Below are positions 1-8,140 of a stretch of 15,921 bases of DNA, piece after piece. Positions within the stretch are counted from its first letter, which is position 1, and every line of letters begins with the position of its first letter. The notes under the pieces are model-generated. The model worked only from the letters and a program-made list of their open reading frames with translations, searched no databases and was not told where the DNA came from. The translations under genes and the position numbers were made by a program. This stretch comes from Clostridium sp. CAG:253 (lineage in GTDB: Bacteria; Bacillota; Clostridia; Lachnospirales; Lachnospiraceae), in the NCBI GenBank assembly GCA_000436755.1, contig FR887336.1, forward strand, positions 77,408 through 93,328, written 5' to 3'.

Positions 1-100
1 TTTTGGTTTCAGTTCTGTATTTCAGATAATCCTCAACTTTACCTGTACTCACAAATTTTGTCCATAAATCTTCACTCTGTTTCATCATTTCCATACTCAT
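1..100 (-). CDS. YqzL-like small protein, N-terminal part (runs off the left edge)
   Basis: The reading frame runs from an ATG at 100 off the left edge; 33 codons are visible. A strong ribosome binding site (GGGAGG, at about 110-116 read on the minus strand) lies 9 bases upstream of the ATG; a second in-frame ATG at 94 is less well placed. The visible residues include the pattern W-x-x-F-x-x-T-G-x-x-x-x-Y-L-x-Y, which resembles the short YqzL family. In Bacillus, yqzL sits between era and recO. Here the frame follows era in the same direction, which supports the call. The function of YqzL is not established. The gap from era (245 bases) is much larger than the other gaps in this run, so it may have its own promoter, but I could not identify a convincing one. 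The assignment rests on a short motif plus position. Confidence 0.6.
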   Translation of the reverse strand, partial: MSMEMMKQSEDLWTKFVSTGKVEDYLKYRTETK

Positions 101-163
101 ATAAAGAAGCCTCCCTTGTGGCTGCCGTATAGCGTTTCCATGTACAGCCAGCCTTTTTTATCA

Positions 164-182
164 ACAGACAACGACTGTCTGT
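164..182. repeat. Perfect 7-bp inverted repeat, 5-base loop
   Basis: ACAGACA at 164-170 pairs with TGTCTGT at 176-182. It lies about 65 bases upstream of the YqzL-like start, so on the minus strand it could be a leader hairpin or an operator. No T-run follows on the minus strand. Function unknown. Confidence 0.4.
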
Positions 183-269
183 CCGTATTTTCGTTGTTCA
201 AGCTATACTTATATGATTTGTATGACGGAACAATTATATTCCTGCATTTATTTCCATATATGGAGTTTT

Positions 270-300
270 CATACTATATGCCTTGCCGGCACATAGTATG
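270..300. repeat. Inverted repeat downstream of era
   Basis: An 11-base arm at 270-280 pairs with 290-300, with one mismatch and a 9-base loop. It lies 46 bases beyond the era stop codon in the direction of transcription. The 3' flank on the minus strand is A-rich rather than T-rich, so it does not look like an intrinsic terminator. It could be a 3' stabilising or processing hairpin. Confidence 0.4.
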
Positions 301-345
301 AATCTTATAATTTTTAAAGTTTCAAAATATCATAATTTCAAAATC

Positions 346-1254
346 TTACTCGTCTATTTCTTTACTGTCATATCCGAAGTTTTTCATAAGAAAATCACTG
401 TCTCTCCAATCCTTCTTAACTTTAACCCAAAGTTTAAGATTAACTTTACAATCAAGCAGATTCTCAATATCCTTTCTCGCATCCGAACCTATCTTTTTAA
501 GCATACTTCCCTGTTTACCTATAATAATGCCTTTATGTGAATTTCTCTCACATACAATAGTCGCATCTATATCTATGATATTGTTTCCTCTGCGTTCTCT
601 CATTCTGTCAATGCCTACTGCAATACCATGAGGTACTTCCTCACTCAGATTTCTCAAAGCTTTCTCTCTTATAAGCTCTGCCACTATCTGTCTCTCCGGC
701 TGGTCAGTAATAGTATCTTCATCATAATAACACGGACCTTCCTCAAGATGACTGAATATTGTTTTCATAAGGTCATCCGTATTTTCGCCTTTAAGTGCTG
801 ATACCGGAACTATATCATCAAAATCAAGCAAATCCTTGTAAGTTGAAATAAAAGTGAGTATCTCAGCTTTTGATACCGTATCTATCTTGTTTATAACAAG
901 CACAACGGGCGTATCAACATTTTTTAACTGCTCAGCTATATGTCTCTCCCCTGCACCGATAAAAGTTGTCGGCTCAACAAGCCATAAAATAACATCAACT
1001 TCCTTTAATGTGCGCTCTGCAACAGAAACCATATACTCACCAAGTTTATTTTTAGCCTTGTGAATACCCGGTGTATCCAAAAAGATTATCTGTCCTTCCT
1101 CACCGGTATAAACAGTCTGGATGCGGTTTCTTGTCGTCTGTGGCTTATTTGACGTAATTGCAATCTTCTGACCGATAAGTCTATTCATGAGAGTAGACTT
1201 CCCAACGTTAGGCCGCCCGATAAGCGTAACAAAACCTGATTTGAATTTCTTCAT
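346..1254 (-). CDS. era: GTPase Era (16S rRNA binding, 30S maturation)
   Basis: The product has 302 residues, the usual length for Era. It is a GTPase that binds the 3' end of 16S rRNA and assists 30S subunit assembly. The GTPase motifs are intact: G1 GRPNVGKST (13-21), G2 region around T40-T41, G3 DTPG (60-63), G4 NKID (122-125) and G5 SALK (152-155). The C-terminal KH RNA-binding domain shows the GKQG loop at 246-249. The start is an ATG at 1254; the GGAGG upstream is 12 bases away, longer than ideal, but no better in-frame start exists and the N-terminus matches the family. It lies 60 bases downstream of the M16C peptidase gene with no hairpin between, so the two are probably co-transcribed. 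The YqzL-like gene follows, as in the era-yqzL-recO order of Bacillus. Confidence 0.97.
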   Translation of the reverse strand: MKKFKSGFVTLIGRPNVGKSTLMNRLIGQKIAITSNKPQTTRNRIQTVYTGEEGQIIFLDTPGIHKAKNKLGEYMVSVAERTLKEVDVILWLVEPTTFIGAGERHIAEQLKNVDTPVVLVINKIDTVSKAEILTFISTYKDLLDFDDIVPVSALKGENTDDLMKTIFSHLEEGPCYYDEDTITDQPERQIVAELIREKALRNLSEEVPHGIAVGIDRMRERRGNNIIDIDATIVCERNSHKGIIIGKQGSMLKKIGSDARKDIENLLDCKVNLKLWVKVKKDWRDSDFLMKNFGYDSKEIDE

Positions 1255-1314
1255 AAAATCTGTAATCCTCCGTATATTTTATTGTAAATTTTTCTCCACT
1301 CAAAATAACTTATA

Positions 1315-4272
1315 TTATGACAGCGGTTTAATACTTTCAAACAATGAAGCCTCGTCTTTTATACGCTTTTCATTTCCGATAACACAAATATTTTCCGTAT
1401 TTGCAATCTTCCTAACCGCATCAGCCGTATTTCTTATATCCTCTTTTGTGCATGCAAGCACCTGATTTCTTTCTTTCTGTATAACTTCAAGCGGTGTCTT
1501 TATAAGGTACATTGACATTGAGCGTTTTCCGTCCATCGAAGGTGTGAGCGGTGTATCAAGTCCGCTTATTGTTCCTATGATAGTCTTTGTGACCTCTCTC
1601 TCATCCGCATCATAATTTTCAAGGAAATCTGCCGCCTTTTTATATACATCATAAGTTGCTGACAGATTTGGGTCTCTGTACGATACAAAACTTCCTGAAC
1701 CTGCTCTTGAAAATCTGCACATAACACCGTATGCCCCGCCTTTAACTCGTACCTCATTCCAGAGATAACCGTAACTCAAAAGATGCTTTACTACCATCAT
1801 TGCACCGTCGTTTACATCCGGCACATCTTTATATGAACCTGATACAGCGGCATACTGCACCTCAGCCGGAGTAGAAAATGCTGTCTTTCTGTATTTCACA
1901 TCAGGCTTATAGCACTCAAGTCCCAAAATGTCTGCACTGTTTTCTTTCTCAAAGTTTTCAAGTTCACTATCAAATTCCGATATTGCACCTCCAAGCAAAC
2001 CATAATCGTTTTCATCACACGTGCATGATATAAGCATTTTTTCCTTTTTAAACATAGCCTTCACAAGCTCTTCGCAGCCTTTTATGAGTTTTTCTTTTTC
2101 GCTGTCAAAGTTCTCATCAAGCTTTACAAGATAATCATAATAACCTATTCCCATTGAATAATCGTTATACCATCCGTCAAGTGTAAGTCCTGCCATGCTG
2201 TAACTTACTGCTGCCTGATGACCTGCTGACATAAGACGTACTTTAAGTCTGGAACGTGTTTCTGCCACAACTTCTCTCAAATGCTTCTCGTCTGTAAACA
2301 AAGTCTTAAACATCATTTCCGCCATAAGCTTTGTCGTATCTTTTATACGTCCTGCAAGAGTTTTTGTCCTTACGGTGAATTTAAGCTTAACCTCATCAGT
2401 ATCATATATGGAATAGATATTTAAATCAGAACCTATTCCACCTGAATAGAAGTTAGTCTCCGTATCAAATTCCCTGTAAGTATGCTCTGTTGTATCCATA
2501 TATCCGAGCAGTGTCGCAAGAAAACTCATCTGTGGCACATACTCTGAAAGACTGTCAACATCAAACATCATATCAAGATATATAATTCCGTTTGTGTGTA
2601 CATTGTGATGTACGGTCTTTATGCCGCACAACTCTTTTTCTTCATTGTGCACAGGTCTTACATTCTTTCCTATATCTTCTCTTTTCAAAAGGGGTATTTT
2701 CTCAAGTATTTCCTTAGGCGAAGGCTCTTCCTGATATGCCTTTAATGCCTTTGTCTGTGCAACAAGTTCATCTATCTGCTCATCACTCAGCGATGCCTTA
2801 TATTCTGCAAGTTTCTTTTCAAGTGCTTTCTCATTTTCAATCGCAAGTCCCGGTTTTGGATTCATATCCACGAGTACGGCATGAGGATTGTTAAGGATAT
2901 ATTCATCTATAAGTTTCTCATAATAATCTGTTTCAAGTTTCTCCCTCAAATTCTTATAAACATCCTCATATACAAGACCGTCATATGGCTTGCTGTCGTC
3001 ATAAAGCCATGTCTTAAATGTTTTTAATACATATAGCAGCCCCTTTGGAAAGCCGCCAAAATCAGCTTCCCTTTCTCTAAACTCAGTTCCGTTTATCGCT
3101 GCCTCAAGATCTTTTCTGTTTATTCCCTCAGCCACAATTTCCTTAAGCTTGGAAATTATTACTTCATAAAATTTCTCTCTGAGTCCCGGTTTTGCATTTT
3201 TTGTGGTAATGCTGAACATGCTCTGTCTTAAAATATCACAGAAATCTACATCTATATCCGTTCCTATACCTGCGTCGAGAATTGCCTGTTTAAGCGGTGC
3301 TCCCGGCATTTCAAGAAGTACATACGAAATAAGCTCAAACGCCTTGCATTTTTCCTGGTCAAGTGTTATGTCCATAGCCGTGCAGAATGAATAATAAGTC
3401 TTTTCAGAGCAGTCTGCATCTGTCGCTACCGCATATTCAGTGGAAAGAGTTTTCATCCTGTCAAACGGCTTTTGAAGTTCAATATGCGAATCAACAATTA
3501 TTGCCGGAAAGTTTTTAAGATAATTTTCATCCATCCAGTTAAGTCTTTCCTCTATATCGACATCACCGTAAATACAAATATAACTGTTTACCGGATGATA
3601 ATATTTCCTGTGAAAATCAAGATAATCCTCATAGGTAAGGTCAGGAATATTCTTCGGGTCTCCGCCTGACTCATGAGCATAAGTATTGTCAGGAAAAAGA
3701 CTGTTCATTGTAAATCTCTCCAAGACACTTTCCTCGGAAGAATACGCACCTTTCATCTCATTGTAAACAACACCGTTGTAAGTGATAGGTGCGTCTTTGC
3801 TTTCAAGCTCGTAATGCCATCCTTCCTGTTTAAATATCTCTTCGTGTTTGTAAATATTAGGATAAAAAACAGCATCCATATATACGCTCATAAGATTTGC
3901 AAAGTCTTTGTCATTATAGCTTGCAACAGGGTACATAGTCTTATCAGGATATGTTGTCGCATTAAGGTAAGTATTTAGTGAACCTTTCACCAATTCTACA
4001 AACGGATCCTTTGCCGGATATTTTTCCGAACCGCATAAAACAGTATGTTCTATGATATGCGGAACTCCCGTTGCATCTTTTGGCGGTGTACGGAAAGCAA
4101 TATCAAATACCTTATTGTCATCCTCATTGCTGAATATAAGCACTCTCGCACCACTCAATTTATGCTTAAGCGTAAGCATAAAGCTGTCAACTTCTTTTAC
4201 ATACTCTCCATTTACCAACTCATATGTCTTAGGAATTTTCACTTCTTCAAGACTTTTTATACTCTTTGCCAT
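1315..4272 (-). CDS. M16C zinc metallopeptidase (presequence protease / PreP-like)
   Basis: A 985-residue protein of the M16C (PreP/falcilysin) group, which degrades short unfolded peptides inside a closed chamber made from two homologous halves. The inverted zinc motif is present as H72-x-x-E75-H76, and the third zinc ligand is E172 in NEMKG. The spacing H76 to E172 (96 residues) equals that recalled for human PreP. The C-terminal half has the R842/Y848 pair in R-x-K-G-G-A-Y, again with PreP-like spacing. These residues predict an active enzyme. There is no signal peptide, so it is probably cytoplasmic. The ATG at 4272 has AGGAGG 6 bases upstream. The gene begins 18 bases after the phosphodiesterase gene and is followed by era after 60 bases, all on the same strand. 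The physiological substrate in bacteria is not clear from the sequence. Confidence 0.95.
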   Translation of the reverse strand: MAKSIKSLEEVKIPKTYELVNGEYVKEVDSFMLTLKHKLSGARVLIFSNEDDNKVFDIAFRTPPKDATGVPHIIEHTVLCGSEKYPAKDPFVELVKGSLNTYLNATTYPDKTMYPVASYNDKDFANLMSVYMDAVFYPNIYKHEEIFKQEGWHYELESKDAPITYNGVVYNEMKGAYSSEESVLERFTMNSLFPDNTYAHESGGDPKNIPDLTYEDYLDFHRKYYHPVNSYICIYGDVDIEERLNWMDENYLKNFPAIIVDSHIELQKPFDRMKTLSTEYAVATDADCSEKTYYSFCTAMDITLDQEKCKAFELISYVLLEMPGAPLKQAILDAGIGTDIDVDFCDILRQSMFSITTKNAKPGLREKFYEVIISKLKEIVAEGINRKDLEAAINGTEFREREADFGGFPKGLLYVLKTFKTWLYDDSKPYDGLVYEDVYKNLREKLETDYYEKLIDEYILNNPHAVLVDMNPKPGLAIENEKALEKKLAEYKASLSDEQIDELVAQTKALKAYQEEPSPKEILEKIPLLKREDIGKNVRPVHNEEKELCGIKTVHHNVHTNGIIYLDMMFDVDSLSEYVPQMSFLATLLGYMDTTEHTYREFDTETNFYSGGIGSDLNIYSIYDTDEVKLKFTVRTKTLAGRIKDTTKLMAEMMFKTLFTDEKHLREVVAETRSRLKVRLMSAGHQAAVSYSMAGLTLDGWYNDYSMGIGYYDYLVKLDENFDSEKEKLIKGCEELVKAMFKKEKMLISCTCDENDYGLLGGAISEFDSELENFEKENSADILGLECYKPDVKYRKTAFSTPAEVQYAAVSGSYKDVPDVNDGAMMVVKHLLSYGYLWNEVRVKGGAYGVMCRFSRAGSGSFVSYRDPNLSATYDVYKKAADFLENYDADEREVTKTIIGTISGLDTPLTPSMDGKRSMSMYLIKTPLEVIQKERNQVLACTKEDIRNTADAVRKIANTENICVIGNEKRIKDEASLFESIKPLS

Positions 4273-4290
4273 CTATAGCCTCCTAATTTA

Positions 4291-6213
4291 TTATTTATTA
4301 CTTTTCTCATTTTGAGCATCTATAAACCTTATAAAATCTTTCTCATTCAGAGGTTTTGAATAATAATATCCCTGAAGGAAATCTCCACCCATCTTTCGCA
4401 ATATCTCTATATGCCCTTCTGTTTCTATGCCTTCGGCGATAATCTTTTTGCCCTCACTTCTTATCATTGGCATAAGTTCATTTAAAAATTCATTGTCACC
4501 ACTCGCATACGACCATAAAAGACTCTTGTCAATCTTTACAAAATCTATCGGCATAAGCATGATACTGGCAATATTGGAATATCCTGTTCCAAAATCATCA
4601 AGTGCCACCTTTGCCCCACATTTTCTAAGCTTTGTCAATGTGTCAAATACAGCATTTGCATCTGTAAGCTTACTCTCTGTTATCTCAAAATGAAAACGCT
4701 TCAACGGTATCCTGTATTTTGCCGCAATACGCTTCAGTTCATCAACAAGATGCTCATCCTGACATTGAATAGGTGATATGTTTATATTCATATCATTTAT
4801 TCCTCTGTCAAATATATTATTGTTTGCCGCAAACCGGCATGTTTTCTCAAACATCTGCCTGCTAAGCTGTATTATTGTATGGTTTATCTCTGCAACATGA
4901 ATAAAATATTCAGGATTTATGTATCTGTGATTTTCGTCTTTAAGCCTTGAAAGCACTTCAAGCGATGTTATCCTGTTTTCCGCAAATGAATATATCGGTT
5001 GAAAATTCAGTTCCAGCGAATTGTCAAGAATTGCCTCCTCTATCCTGTGGGCAACCTCCTTAAATCTTGTCGCATCGGCAAGAGCCTCAGTGCGCAGATG
5101 TATAAGCTCATTCGGCTTATGGTGGCCTTTGTGGTCTGACCTTGCATAATGAATACGCTGTATTATGTCCTCAATGTCATCCGAATCCTCCGGAAATGTC
5201 ACATAATAATAACTGTACTCATGAGAAACCGCTTCTCTCTTTAAATTCCACTGATAAGGCATAACTTTCACCAGCTTCTCATAAAGTTCTTTGACTTCCT
5301 CAGTTCCGTCCACCAGAACGGCAAATGTGGCAGCACCTATGTGATATATATCTTTGTCACCCGATTTAAATTTGACTATCTCTGCAATCTGTTTCTGAAC
5401 TTCCTGAAGACTTTCTTCATCATATATCCTGCATATCGCATGATAATTTTTTACTCTTATAATAAAACATGAAACGCTTTCATCATAATCATATTTTTCT
5501 CTAAGTACCTCTATAAAACCATTAAGATTAAATCTGCCTGTTCTTATATCGACGTAATAATCAGGACTTCTAAGTGAAAAATACACAAGATACGCACACA
5601 GATTAGCCACTACCATAGTCACTTCCATGTTCATCTTTAAAATGTTTCCGAGTATTTCTGAAATTGTAATAAGTATATCTACTATTAAAATAAGCCGCAG
5701 CAGCCCCGGATTTTTTTTCTTTCCTTTATCCCATGCTACATATAATGTAAGAAATATTATAAACAGATACAAAACATTCATAATGTTTCTTGCCATACCG
5801 GCCCGAAAAGTTCCTGTCTCATCCACATAGAAATATAAATCTGTAAACGGATTAGTCCAGACAAAAAGAATAGCAATTATTATGACAGAATAACTTATTA
5901 TACAATACGCATTTATTTTCTTTTTATAATGAAACAGAGACAATACATAATTATTGTACATTGCAATAAATATTATTCCCACAGTAAAAGCTGCTGAATT
6001 TACAACATATGCAGCAAATGAAGACATTATATCATTCCGGCACTCATAATAACACTGTGCTGCGCTCAGACATGTCTCTATAACAAGCAGAATCAACACA
6101 TTTAAATATAATCTGTTGCTCTGTACCGGCAGATTTTTCTTCCAGAAATATACTATGATTAAAATAAAAAGCATCACAGCTGTAGCCATTTCAAAATATG
6201 CATTATATATCAC
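4291..6213 (-). CDS. 7TM membrane protein with degenerate GGDEF and intact EAL domain (probable c-di-GMP phosphodiesterase)
   Basis: A 640-residue protein. Residues 1-215 hold about seven membrane segments and resemble the 7TM sensor region found at the front of some histidine kinases (note N-P-F near 121-123). Residues 225-370 look like a degenerate GGDEF domain, with YHIGAATF where RxGGDEF would stand, so cyclase activity is not expected. Residues 385-630 are an EAL domain with every expected catalytic or metal-binding residue: E419 in EVLSR, N478, E513, D539-D540 in DDFGTGYS, K560, E594, E597 and Q614. It should hydrolyse c-di-GMP to pGpG at the membrane. The start is a GTG at 6213, chosen because AAAGGAGG lies exactly 8 bases upstream (6222-6229), inside the end of the preceding gene. 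The overlap with that gene suggests translational coupling. The degenerate GGDEF might be a GTP-binding regulatory domain, as in some other PDEs; that is inference. Confidence 0.93.
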   Translation of the reverse strand: MIYNAYFEMATAVMLFILIIVYFWKKNLPVQSNRLYLNVLILLVIETCLSAAQCYYECRNDIMSSFAAYVVNSAAFTVGIIFIAMYNNYVLSLFHYKKKINAYCIISYSVIIIAILFVWTNPFTDLYFYVDETGTFRAGMARNIMNVLYLFIIFLTLYVAWDKGKKKNPGLLRLILIVDILITISEILGNILKMNMEVTMVVANLCAYLVYFSLRSPDYYVDIRTGRFNLNGFIEVLREKYDYDESVSCFIIRVKNYHAICRIYDEESLQEVQKQIAEIVKFKSGDKDIYHIGAATFAVLVDGTEEVKELYEKLVKVMPYQWNLKREAVSHEYSYYYVTFPEDSDDIEDIIQRIHYARSDHKGHHKPNELIHLRTEALADATRFKEVAHRIEEAILDNSLELNFQPIYSFAENRITSLEVLSRLKDENHRYINPEYFIHVAEINHTIIQLSRQMFEKTCRFAANNNIFDRGINDMNINISPIQCQDEHLVDELKRIAAKYRIPLKRFHFEITESKLTDANAVFDTLTKLRKCGAKVALDDFGTGYSNIASIMLMPIDFVKIDKSLLWSYASGDNEFLNELMPMIRSEGKKIIAEGIETEGHIEILRKMGGDFLQGYYYSKPLNEKDFIRFIDAQNEKSNK

Positions 6214-8140
6214 CTAAAATTCCTCCTTTCTTTAAGAGGAATTCTCTGATTTTGTCCTCGGGTACAAACTTCATAAGTTCTCTGCCCTGAATATAATCAA
6301 CATCCATCTTTTTCACCATCTCAAATCCATCCGGATATCTGACACCATCCAGGCACACAATCCATCCCCTCTCCCTAAACATGCGAATTATATATATAAG
6401 CTGCGTACTCTTTTCATTACAATACATCGAAACAACCATATTATTTATTTTAACGCAGTCAAACGGCATTTCCATGAAGTTTTTAAGATCGCATGCATTT
6501 GTGCCAAACTGATCCCAGCAGACATGTAAACCTCTCTTTCTCAGGTATGATATTCCCTTTGCAAGCACATCCTCCGGAATATCCTCATTGATAAACAGCT
6601 CAAAAACGATATTATCAGGATTTATATTGTACTCATTGATGTAACTCATGTACTCCTCACATATTGATTCACTGATAACATGAAACGATGCCATATTTAT
6701 CCTTACATGCTTAATTCCTCTTTCAAAAAGTTTTTCCTCACTTGAAAATTGGAGTATTTTTTTTAGGAACATTATATTTGTATCCCTGCTGCATCCTATT
6801 TCCCTTGAAACTTCCCATACTTCTTCAATCGAAAGCGTTCTGTCACCCACTCGGACAACAGGATTAATCTCAAGCTCATTTACGTCTTTTTCTTTAATAT
6901 CATATATCGGCATACATTCAAGTTCACACTCGTCAGATTCAATCATTGCCATGATGGTTCTTATATTTTCAAGTTCTTTCTCAATTCTTTCCCTTATATT
7001 TCCGCTATAGACAACAATCTCCCTGTCAAGCGAATCAGTCATTGTAATTTTTTTCATGCTCAGTATAATTCTCATAAACTCCGATAGTGTATATTCAGCT
7101 TCTGAATTTCCTGCAATATAGAATTTATAATACATGCTTATATTCTTATCATTTATCCTAAGCGTTTTTGGAAGATTTTTTCTGAATGAGACAAACAAGT
7201 TATTTGCTTCTGATTCTTTGTCCACCATAATAATATATTCCGAACTGTGTATATGATAGACATTATGTCTTCCGCCATATGCCCTGAGATAATTTCCGAT
7301 AGCAGTATGTACCTGGTTTATCTCGTCCTCCAAGCAATAATTTGACATATTTTCCATATTGCTTATACAGATTGAAATACAATAATAACTTTTTTTGTAT
7401 GTAACTTTTTCTTCAATTACTTTTTTAAATCCTGCCATAGAAAAGCATCCGCTGACACTCACAAGATACATATCTACATTATGTATTATTAAATAATACA
7501 TAATAACAAGTGCTGCCACACAGTAGTATATCAGCATAAGCTTTTTCTGAGGTACATAGTACAGTTCGACAAAACATACCATTACGATGTTTGAAATCTG
7601 CATAAATATGTATTGTCTTTTTTCGATAATTTTTCTGTTTTTTCCAAGTACAAATGCACCCGCAAAAATATAAAATATTATTACTATTGGAAATATTTTT
7701 ATTATTCCGCTGTTATTAAGCATCTGTCTGCTTTGTATCAAAAACAAATTGCCATTGTATGCCGAAACAGCAACAGCAATCACCATCACAACTGCCGGTA
7801 TATACATCATTAAAGAATATTTGTTTTTAAGAAAACCAAGCCTTAGTGTCTGCGCCAGATAGTACATCCAAAACAACACAGCCGAAATTATCACCCCTAT
7901 ATAAGATGACAACGTAAGAACAGCAACAAAAGTATCTGGAAGCTCTATAATCCCTAAATTTTCCATTCTGTTCATAACATCAAAGAGAATAACAATAAGA
8001 AGTATGTGCAAAACGCTTGAAAAGAAACTATTTTTATACATAGGAAGCCAATTTTTATAATGATAAAAAAAGGTAACAAGTCCAATCAAAAATAATGCTA
8101 CAACTTCATAAGCACACACATAATTCATCATATCTTCCAT
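6203..8140 (-). CDS. 7TM membrane protein with degenerate GGDEF and degenerate EAL domains (probable non-catalytic paralogue)
   Basis: A 645-residue protein with the same layout as its downstream neighbour: about seven membrane segments (11-220), a GGDEF-like region (230-375, YHIHSSEY replacing RxGGDEF) and an EAL-like region (390-640). Aligning the EAL parts by eye shows loss of key residues. EVLSR becomes E-I-N-P-V-V-R with an extra residue (424-430), the ITE glutamate becomes I517, DDFG becomes D543-Q544-F-G, the catalytic-base glutamate becomes D598, and the following loop glutamate becomes R601. N482, K564 and Q618 remain. Phosphodiesterase activity is therefore unlikely; a binding or partner role is possible but unproven. 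The frame is open throughout, so it is not a pseudogene. The start is uncertain: the ATG at 8140 is very close to its GGAGAG, and the ATG at 8131, which overlaps the upstream stop, is an alternative. Confidence 0.88.
   Translation of the reverse strand: MEDMMNYVCAYEVVALFLIGLVTFFYHYKNWLPMYKNSFFSSVLHILLIVILFDVMNRMENLGIIELPDTFVAVLTLSSYIGVIISAVLFWMYYLAQTLRLGFLKNKYSLMMYIPAVVMVIAVAVSAYNGNLFLIQSRQMLNNSGIIKIFPIVIIFYIFAGAFVLGKNRKIIEKRQYIFMQISNIVMVCFVELYYVPQKKLMLIYYCVAALVIMYYLIIHNVDMYLVSVSGCFSMAGFKKVIEEKVTYKKSYYCISICISNMENMSNYCLEDEINQVHTAIGNYLRAYGGRHNVYHIHSSEYIIMVDKESEANNLFVSFRKNLPKTLRINDKNISMYYKFYIAGNSEAEYTLSEFMRIILSMKKITMTDSLDREIVVYSGNIRERIEKELENIRTIMAMIESDECELECMPIYDIKEKDVNELEINPVVRVGDRTLSIEEVWEVSREIGCSRDTNIMFLKKILQFSSEEKLFERGIKHVRINMASFHVISESICEEYMSYINEYNINPDNIVFELFINEDIPEDVLAKGISYLRKRGLHVCWDQFGTNACDLKNFMEMPFDCVKINNMVVSMYCNEKSTQLIYIIRMFRERGWIVCLDGVRYPDGFEMVKKMDVDYIQGRELMKFVPEDKIREFLLKKGGILGDI

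Larger units (their letters stand above)
101..345. other. Intergenic region between era and the YqzL-like gene
   Basis: These 245 bases hold no convincing gene; the short plus-strand frames here lack ribosome binding sites and recognisable residues. The region contains two inverted repeats (164-182 and 270-300), a 12-base perfect palindrome at 253-264, and the ribosome binding site of the downstream small gene. No inverted repeat is followed by a T-run on the minus strand, so no ordinary terminator for era is visible. Confidence 0.5.

Noticed and set aside
118..159. Plus-strand terminator-like GGCTG/CAGCC pair before a T-run
   Set aside because: The stem is only 5 bp with a 20-base loop, and no plus-strand gene precedes it.
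205..233. Promoter for the YqzL-like gene (TTGTTC then AAGTAT, 17 apart, minus strand)
   Set aside because: The -10 matches only three of six consensus positions, which is no better than chance in AT-rich DNA.
3673..3978. Plus-strand 101-codon frame opposite the M16C peptidase gene
   Set aside because: It lies wholly antisense to a gene with complete catalytic motifs, has no ribosome binding site and resembles no family.
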